Shown piece after piece: positions 12,101 to 21,100 of a stretch of DNA of 64,000 nt; the first letter of the stretch is position 1, and every line of letters starts with the position of its first letter. This stretch comes from Stichopus chloronotus (lineage: Eukaryota; Echinodermata; Holothuroidea; Aspidochirotida; Stichopodidae). The DNA lies in contig CM037843.1 in assembly GCA_021234535.1 (NCBI GenBank), positions 26,222,200 through 26,286,199 of the forward strand. Direction: 5' to 3'. Made by a program: the position numbers and the translations under genes. The notes beneath the pieces were generated by a model. The model saw only the letters and a list, made by a program, of their open reading frames with translations. It did not search any database and had not been told where the DNA came from.

Positions 12101-15100
12101 AGAGCAGGGATGTGCTACCAGTGTCTCCCTGATGAGAGTCTATCCGATACAGCCTTTTGTTTGAGGGGGTAGCTGAAAGAAACTAGGTTCCAACACTGGA
12201 TCATGAGCAATTTCCGCTGTTCTTTTTTCACGTAGAGTATTCTTGTGAATGTGGCAGATCTGTCAAAAGTGTGCACAGTAGCAGCACTAACGCACCTGGG
12301 CTTTCTAAATTTCCTTTAGCAATTCAGCTCAAGTTGTCTTCAATATGAATATTGTGGGTCAATAAACCTCTCAAAACAACACGACAATTTTACTCGATTA
12401 CTGTGCCACAGATTTTCTTAAGATAACTGCATTTATCACACTACCACCATTTTGTTCACAAAATTTTGTGGAAGTATGTTTGGAATTTTAACCCTATACG
12501 TAGAAATGGCCGACATATTTTGAGCGTCACTCTTAAAAACGACATGAACCTCCTTTGCATGTTTGTTATGTAAATTGAAACCCATGTCATTAAAGTGATC
12601 CACTTTTGTCATAACCTGCATAAAAAACACTTCAGTGCATTGCATGAAAGTATGCTTGCCTTTCTGTTCATCGTGGTGGAATAGTCTCGCCATCTTGACA
12701 TGCAATGAATTCTTGCTGGCGGTGTGATGTGTACGTGACTAAACTCGGCTCTTCACTCTACCGTGCTAAAATGGTCAACCACTGCGCAGAGGACTGTTCG
12801 GTATCATGCAGTGTTAATGTGGTCAGAATGTAATTCTAAAACCAGTGACAAGCATCACCTGTTGCACAGAGATGCTGATCAGGAACAATGTGCATTGCAA
12901 AACAGTAAAGTATTTATAATTTTTTTCCCCTTTTTTGTTGGTTTTATGTTTTGCCTTTTTTTTTGAGGGGGGGGGGTGCTTAAGGAGTGACAAAGATATA
13001 ACATTGTTCTCTTGAAATTTGTCCATTGCCCTCACACTGCCTTGCAGTTCAGTCTGCTTTAACCATTGGCAAATGATAGATGGTCTTGAATTTTTTTTTT
13101 TGTCCATTGTGCCAGTTTTTTGGAGGTGGAGGATAAAGCAAGGACAGAGATAACAGAATTTTGTTTCCTTTTGCTAACATTTAACAAACTTCATGATAAT
13201 TCTTACAGTTTTGTCAGATGGTTTACCATAAACAGAAAAGTAAAAATACTGTGCTTTTTTCTTTTCTTGGGAGTAAAGTGTTAAAACCCTCTCGTGGCTA
13301 TGCTGGGATTCCAAAGGATAGCCACACTACATCTTGGAGGCTTTACTTTGCCATCATTTGGGTATTTGTTAAAAGGGATATTTAACAACACTACCATCAC
13401 CTTTAATCTCTGACAGGGATGTAGGTAGGATAACCTTCAAATGTTAAAGTATTCACTGTATGATTCAATGATTGCAGCATCCTGACTTTTTGGGAAATGC
13501 AGATGGATTTGAATTTGAGCCTGTTTCTACTTTTGTTTCTCATGAGAAACTTCTGTTTCCATGGAGGTTATTCAAAACATTGATAAACTCATTGCTGTGA
13601 TGTCTAGATTTCATGCATGGGCTACCTTCTATGAAGATGCTGCTCTTGATGTGGTATCTTAAGTGGTTTTCATGTATGTTGTAGCCCCCCCCAAAAAAAA
13701 AAATAACAAAAACACTACAATTGTATTCAGAGCAAAGTAAATTCTAAATTGATTTTCCGAAGAATGAAAATGGAAATCTCAGTAATGGATGCAATTGAAG
13801 AAGTTTTGCCGCAATTACCATTCAAATTAGCCCTGTCCGGTGCCTATCACAATGGAAATAGTGCATTGCTGTCATGACAAAACAGTCTGTACTATCAGCC
13901 AGTGGCATTTTAATTACTGTAAACAGCTTCTGCGGTAATGTGTGACATTAATGTTGTGGGTATCACAAGCATTTTGTTCCATCTCTTTAGCTGAAAAAGG
14001 TAAGACTGCTTTTTATGCTCCGTCTGGATGCGTTTAATGTCGTCGCTGAAATGGAGGCATTGGCTATGCATGTTGATAGCATGTGCTTGGGTTAGGCTGC
14101 ATTTTTGCTAAAACTTAAGGCTTTAATCTTTTGAAGTCAATCTTCTTGGTAACCCTGCTACCTACAACAGGTGAACAAATGGGAGACTACTGTAGTTGGG
14201 AAGATAATTAAATTTTATGAAGGGAAATATTTTGAAAGAGAGTGGCTTACTTCATGTCAAAAAATCTGTTGCAGAGGTTTGACGAATGGTAGAATATGCC
14301 AGTGATTGACAACTATAAGAGAAATCCTCTCTAAAGTAATATTAAAGAATTGTTAATATGCATCGTCTGCGTCAACTGTCTTTTATTATCACCTGGAGTC
14401 ATCACTATTTGTTGTGTTTGGTGCAGAATAGCAGCTTGCTTTGAACTTACTTTTTGCTTAACGTGCATGTTGCGTCGATTTCCAGCGAAACAATTTCAAT
14501 TTGGACCGAGCCTCTTTCTCTTCCAATTACTTTCATGTGTGCAACAACGACGTCAGCATAAACGTAGCTGACACAAATTTCTTTCACACCTTTCGTAAAA
14601 CATCAAGAAGCTGAGACAGCTCATGGTCGTAACAGACCTTTGCAGAGATTTTTTTTTTACTGGTAAATAGCATAACTGGACAACACCCCCCCCCGGACAA
14701 TCCTTCCCAGGACAGTTTCCACCAACAAAATCCCCTCTTGGACAACTTCTCCCAGACAATTGCTTCAAGAAAAGAGGTTTAAGGAAAGAGGGGATTTGTC
14801 AGGGGGAATTGTCCGATGAACCAGTAAACAGCTGCTTTCAGATTCAGACCCCATACCCTTTAATTAACCTCAGTAAGTTTATAATCACACAAACAAAGGG
14901 AAAACATTTGGTTGGCATTCATTCATTCTTCATCTAGTTAATAATTTGACTTGATCAGTTGGGGGAGGATGGATTTCATTCTTTATTGAAAACTGATATA
15001 CTTGCAGTTGAACAAACCCTATTTTCAACATTTTTACCAGATTACCACTGCCTTTGTATATACCCTGGTTGATATGCTCAATTTGTTTCAGAAGTTTGGA

Positions 15101-18100
15101 AAAGAGTGTAAAGTTAAAACAGCAAACATTGACTGCCAATCTTTAAAGAGTAAGATACTCTGTGAACATTTGCAAAGCCAAATATTCTTATCTGGGTGAG
15201 TACTGTACGCGCATATGGGCACTTACGATTATCTGTACCGTAGACACCAGTGTTTGCAATGTGCCAAAAATTTGGATGTGGGTACTAGCAGTCCATTGAT
15301 GATCAGGCATCCAATAAACTTAAAATGTAACTTACTTCAGGTCATAATGCAACGATTTGTTTTGCACTCATGGGTAACTAATTATATCCAGGTCCTGACA
15401 TCATCAATTGGTTATTGTGGGAACCAGTGCAAAAACGAATAGCCACCTTGACGTACTAGCCATAGTGGATTCTTGTAACAGCTGTTGGCGTGGACCTCGC
15501 AAACATGACATTGTACATACAAAGTGGTCAAGTTTGCCTGATGCAAGAAGATTCACACACAATGCAATAAGAAATTTGGTCAGAATTTTCATCCCTGAAC
15601 TGGTACATATTGTTGGCCAGATTTTCATTATTTGCTCAGAATTGTATTAAGTATCATCAAGGGTGGACATCAGCATGGCCATGGAGAACTGAAGCTTTGC
15701 AGTGAAGACAAGCTAATAAAAAAAGCAACATCAGTGTACTACATATGTGTACCCTTGCTTGTTCAACTTACTCTAGCTACAGAGTACAGTATGACACCTT
15801 AGTGGCACATGTTAGTGGAATGACCCTTTATATAGAATGTCTGAGTGGGATAGTGACTGCAGTATCTTCAAATTTAGAAAGAAAAGCAAGCACCTATCAT
15901 AATATCTATTTATTCATCTGTTTCCAGTTTTCGTTCCACAGAAAACTTGAAATTGTGACACGCAACGATTCTAACTTTGGCATCTTGGGGGGGGGGGGGG
16001 TTATTACATTAATTCACATGTTGACATTTATGTACGAGTTTTGGACAGAGAGGAGCCGAAATTCGGTTTGCATAAGAGTGATACCCAGTTACATGTCCGA
16101 GAAATGTGGGTGCTTGAAAATCTTAAACACAAAACAGGTCCCTGAAAAAGATTTGAATGCTGTCGTAACTTTATCAGTGGGGAAAAGCAGCACTGTTTAT
16201 TGCTTTGTCTATTGAAACATTGCCAGACAACATGACCAAGGTGTGGATGGTAACCCTCTGAAGAGGATAAAACATTGAACTGGACATGTTAGTTTTTGTT
16301 TCAATGCAAGTTAAATGCATGTTTATGTTTGAAATAGGTTTGCAAGTTTTAATAATCCAAAATGTCGACCCTTGGGCACACGTGACAGCCTAACTGATGG
16401 ATTTTCCACAGGCAGAGAAATAATTATGTTCACAAAGTTCACACTGTTGTCATTGTGTCTGCAGGTTACATTAAAAATTAGCTCTTCTAGTCTGCAGGTT
16501 GGACATTCTCATTACATGAAAATGTAAACTGTTCTTTTTTCAAGGAACAGATTTCCTCCATTTCACCGAAAAGAACAGTTACAATGTTTTTTGGTTTTTG
16601 CTGGTGGTGCGTGGTTCTGTAGTCCTCAAAGTTTCAAAAGTCCCTGCATACCTCATTAATGAGTATAACTCAGATTGAATGGTTCTTAAATACTTTGCTC
16701 ACATCAAACCAGAAAGTGTTGCACTGTCGGTCTGTTGAAAGTTACAAAGTGCTTTCCTCTTTTTGATTTCTGGAATTAGAATGGTAAGTATTAAAACCAT
16801 TAGCTTGAAAATAACACGTCCAAATACTCACAGGGATCTATTTACAGACAATGCATATGTAGGGCAAATCACAGAGTGAAATGGTTTTTATTACATCCAG
16901 GATGTGGTTGGATTTAAAACTTAGGAAGTAAACAAAAGAAAAAAAGGATATTATGCACTGACAGATTTGCGTAGATTTGACTTCACTGTTAAAATATTGT
17001 ATTGAGCCATCTTGTTGTACTTTGTCATGAAATACGAGCTGTAGTTCTGTTGACTTCTTAAAGGTTGGAAATTCTGAAGCATTTCATTGTAACTCACCTA
17101 ACAGTCTTTAACCATATATTTAATCTGTACCGTGAAAGGATGGTACACTTGCTAGGAATATCAATAATACACATGCAGAGAAATAATTATTTTCACAAGT
17201 ATTACATAGCTGTCATTATGTCTGCAGGTCAGATTAAAGTTTAGCTCTTCTAGTCTGCAAGTCGGACAATTTCATTACATGGACAGATAAAGTTTTTTTC
17301 TGGAAATTCTGAAAGTATTTTTTTTTTTTCAGAAACCCTGAAACATTTCACTGTAAATCACCTAACAGTCTGAATCGTTTACTTAATCTGTACTGTGAAA
17401 GGACAGTACACTTGCCAGGAATACAAAATATTTTAATGTTAAATAACTGTGGACCACCTTCCAACAGTGACTCCCTTTGGGAGTATGTACATGCCATTAA
17501 TTTGCACCATTAACAACTGCCGATATATATTGGCAAGTGATTGTAGCCTATACCTTGACAAGTATCTCATATATATGGACAAGCAGGACCATAGCCAATT
17601 CAGATGTCAAGGGGAGGGCAGAAGGAAATTATTGGCACATATGACGCGAATGATATTGTCACATCAAGAAATTTGAGAAGGGCAGAGAATATTTTAGAGA
17701 GAATTTTTACCCTCGTTGGTTCTTTGACTATGAGCCCGTGGGCAACTGCCTCATATGTGTACAAGTGACTCATATATTTACAAATGTCTACATTTGCCAG
17801 CAGTCGTTCATTCCACTCCAAAGCCTGTAATACAGTCATCAGATCTCCGAGCAAATAACTCCCACTGTTTCTCCAGATGGCAGCAGACTTTTTCTCGAGT
17901 TGTTAGAGGTTACTTTGTCACCATGGTCCATCACCAAGCAACACATTGCGGAGAGTAATTAGCCATGCTGGCACTCTGTGAGGTCAACGGTACATGTAAA
18001 TATCATCTCCCTGTGACACATACCTGTGATGTAATATGTATTACGTTCCCGGCGGTGTGATAAGAAGTGAACAGGCTGGTTTTGGTCTTATTCAAAAGAA

Positions 18101-21100
18101 AAAAAGTCATCAGTGCCCCTGCCATTTGATGATCCTGCTGGTTTGACTTGACAGATCTTTCTAAATTAGAGGGACCGTCACTTGAAAGATGGGAATGTAA
18201 ATAAAATTCCATGCATTCCTTGGTTGGTGTCATACAAGTATTAAGTGATACAGATTTTCCCTCAGGTAATCGCATCACTGAGCTGCTTAAGCTGTCATGG
18301 TTTGTGGAATGTCCTGCTTCTCCATCGTAGGTAGCTCACGTAGGCCTCGTCAGCCGACTTTTTTGGATTGTTTAGTATTTTAGTTTTTAGTAGAGAGTGA
18401 GAAGATCTCTGGTAGAGTATGGAGATTTTTTACAGTGGTGTCAGCTTTAGAGGAAAGGGATGAGCTATTTGGATGAGTAGATGCACCAGAAGGACAGAAA
18501 AAAAGGAAAAAAAAAACAGTATTTTACCCAACCAAGTGATGTCGGTGCTCTGTGCTCAGATTTTGAATTTGTTTTCCTCTCATTGCCTGCTACAGTCACT
18601 TCTCCTCTCAAAGAGGAGGCATTGAGAGACATCTGGAGTTGTAGAGTTGTTATGCAGAGGCTCACTAAAATCCTTGAAGTACAGGCAAATGCAAAGTCCA
18701 CACACCCACACACATGTAGTAATATGAAGAATGGTGCTTATATACACCAGTAGATCATTAATAAAACTTTCCTGTGTAGACATCTGAGTTCATCTCTTAG
18801 ATTGTAGGCAAGAAATAAAAAATGATTGAAAAAAACAAAAAAAACAAAGGAGAAACCTCCCTACTTCATCTCAAAACAACCACAAAAAGCATTACTTTCA
18901 TGGAAGCATAAATTTTCTATATTTTTATGGACATAGAACCGTGGTGACTCTTGATATATAGCTGGACAATGTATCACGACGGCTGTTTCACAGTTAAGGT
19001 AATAGTCATGGGCTATTATTATGTGTCTGTCCCCATGGCTAAGAGCACTGAGTTGCTACGGGCACTCCCTGTCAATCACAAACTTCCTTGGACCACAGGC
19101 ACTCGATGAATGAAATCAAAGGGCATTCTTGACTTTGTTGCTAATCTGATCCCTTTGGGTCACAGTAAATCTTGCTTAAACTTAAAAAATTGGAGTGTCT
19201 GTAAAATTTGCCAAATTTTAAAGCAAGGCATCATGTTACCATCCATCCATCACATTGTTGAATTCGGAAAACTGAGAGGGCAAAACTTTTTAACTGAGGT
19301 AGCAGAGACTTAATTAGTGAACTTGTCAGAGGATGTAAAAAAATGAAAACAGAAAACAGCGCAACGTCTTCGTCTTAGAATCTTGTTTGTTCCCGCAGTT
19401 CTTCCCCTCCATCTCAATTAAAGTGGTATCATCATCATCGTTGTCCTAGTGATCCTTCAAAATGATACTTCCAGATATTCAATCAAAGTAGAGAATGCAG
19501 AATTGCCTATTCAAATATTGATGTTGACTGTGTGTGTTGTAATTATGTAACAGTAACTGTGTCTGTAAAAGGGAGCTGTCCTGTGTAATCAGGCCATTGT
19601 CACTTAATTCTCTAATGATGCAATTATTGTAATACAACAGTTCCCTTGGTGGTGGAATGGTCATTAGCTGAAGCTGCATGTTAAATTTCAAGAGTATGAT
19701 GAATCCTGTTACAAACAAATTAGCAGAAACTAGTGTAGCCCACTTTCGATTTGTAAATTTAGAGCATTAAAATTGGTTCTTTTGAAGGGCGTGTTCGTGA
19801 AATTGAGGAGGTAAAAATTGAGCTGAAATTTGCAGTAAAAACTGAAATCTGAATGATTTGCAAATTATTATGTACAATTTTTGTCGCAGGCCCGTGTAAC
19901 TCTTAAACAAGAAAAGAGGAAAATATCTATTTGCTGTTTGCTGAAGTAGATTTGAAAGAATTAGACCATTTCAAATAGGATTAATTTGACTGTTGCATAT
20001 CGAGAAATGTTACAGTATGATATAAAAATAATAGATGATTATCTCATATTCTGTGCTGATTTTGTTTTGAAATCTTCAGTATTATTGTGAAATGCAGTCA
20101 ACATAATTGACTGTTGGTAAAGTGATATCACTTTATTTGTGCCACCTTCCACTTCAGTGTACTAAGACGTGATTCCTCTGGCTGTCTCTTCTAAATACAG
20201 TACCTTAGAAATTTACTGATAATAAATAAGTTACATACCTGATATAGCAACAAACTGGCAACTCTTCATCCACCTTTGCAACTGCTGACCCACCTTTACA
20301 TTCATTCTTTTCACCCCCCCCTTTTTTTTGCCTCTTACATATTGAACGTCTCACCAGTTCATTATTGTAATTGTAAAGCATGAGAGAGACTAAAAGGGAT
20401 GAAGAAAACATGAGAGAGACTAAAAAGGATGAAGAAAAAAAGAATGAAGGGGAAATTATGACTTAAGTCACACATGCGTTGTGATGATAAATACCCGTGT
20501 TTATACTCTGATGATACTATATGATACTATACTCAGATGTCTGCAAAACATGTCTGCAAAACACACAAGTAGGATAGACAATGTACTTTGCAAAGACAGG
20601 TGAAGACTCCAGTCTAGTGAACACTTGTTGCATTAGGTTGGATAAAGATGTCGGCATGTGGACCTGGTGAGCAAAAGATGAAAGACAGAGTACATTTGTA
20701 TGAGTTCATTGAAACGGACATCGCCAGAGATCCGTCCTCCATCTCCATGCATCATCTTTTATTGTGATGATGGTGACAAGTTCCTCCATCAGCCATCATG
20801 CCTCCATCATTCCCATTGTGCTACTGCATTCATTCCGCCTTTCTGATCATCGTCGTCTTAAAGATTGATGAGTTGCAGTTTGCTCCTGATGATGAGGTAA
20901 TTCCATTCTGCTATGACAGGTTTTTGAGAGATAACCACATCCCATGGTCATAATAGTATATCTTTCACCTTTATAACTTTTGAATTGATAGTGACAGTGC
21001 AAATCATCCTGAACTAGTTGAAACAGACCTGTCAACCTGTCTGACCTCCAAAATAGGGATAATCTACATTTTTCAGAGCCACAAAAAAAGGGAGATTAGC

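Noticed and set aside
13990..13998. 9-base microexon between CTCTTTAG and GTAAGA
   Set aside because: Its length does not repair the D-F phase mismatch and a 9-base match of this kind is expected by chance.
15745..16215. 156-codon frame, one of the longest in the window
   Set aside because: No recognisable motif, a G-run-encoded Gly stretch, no matching splice sites, and it lies in the last intron of the CCDC9-like gene.
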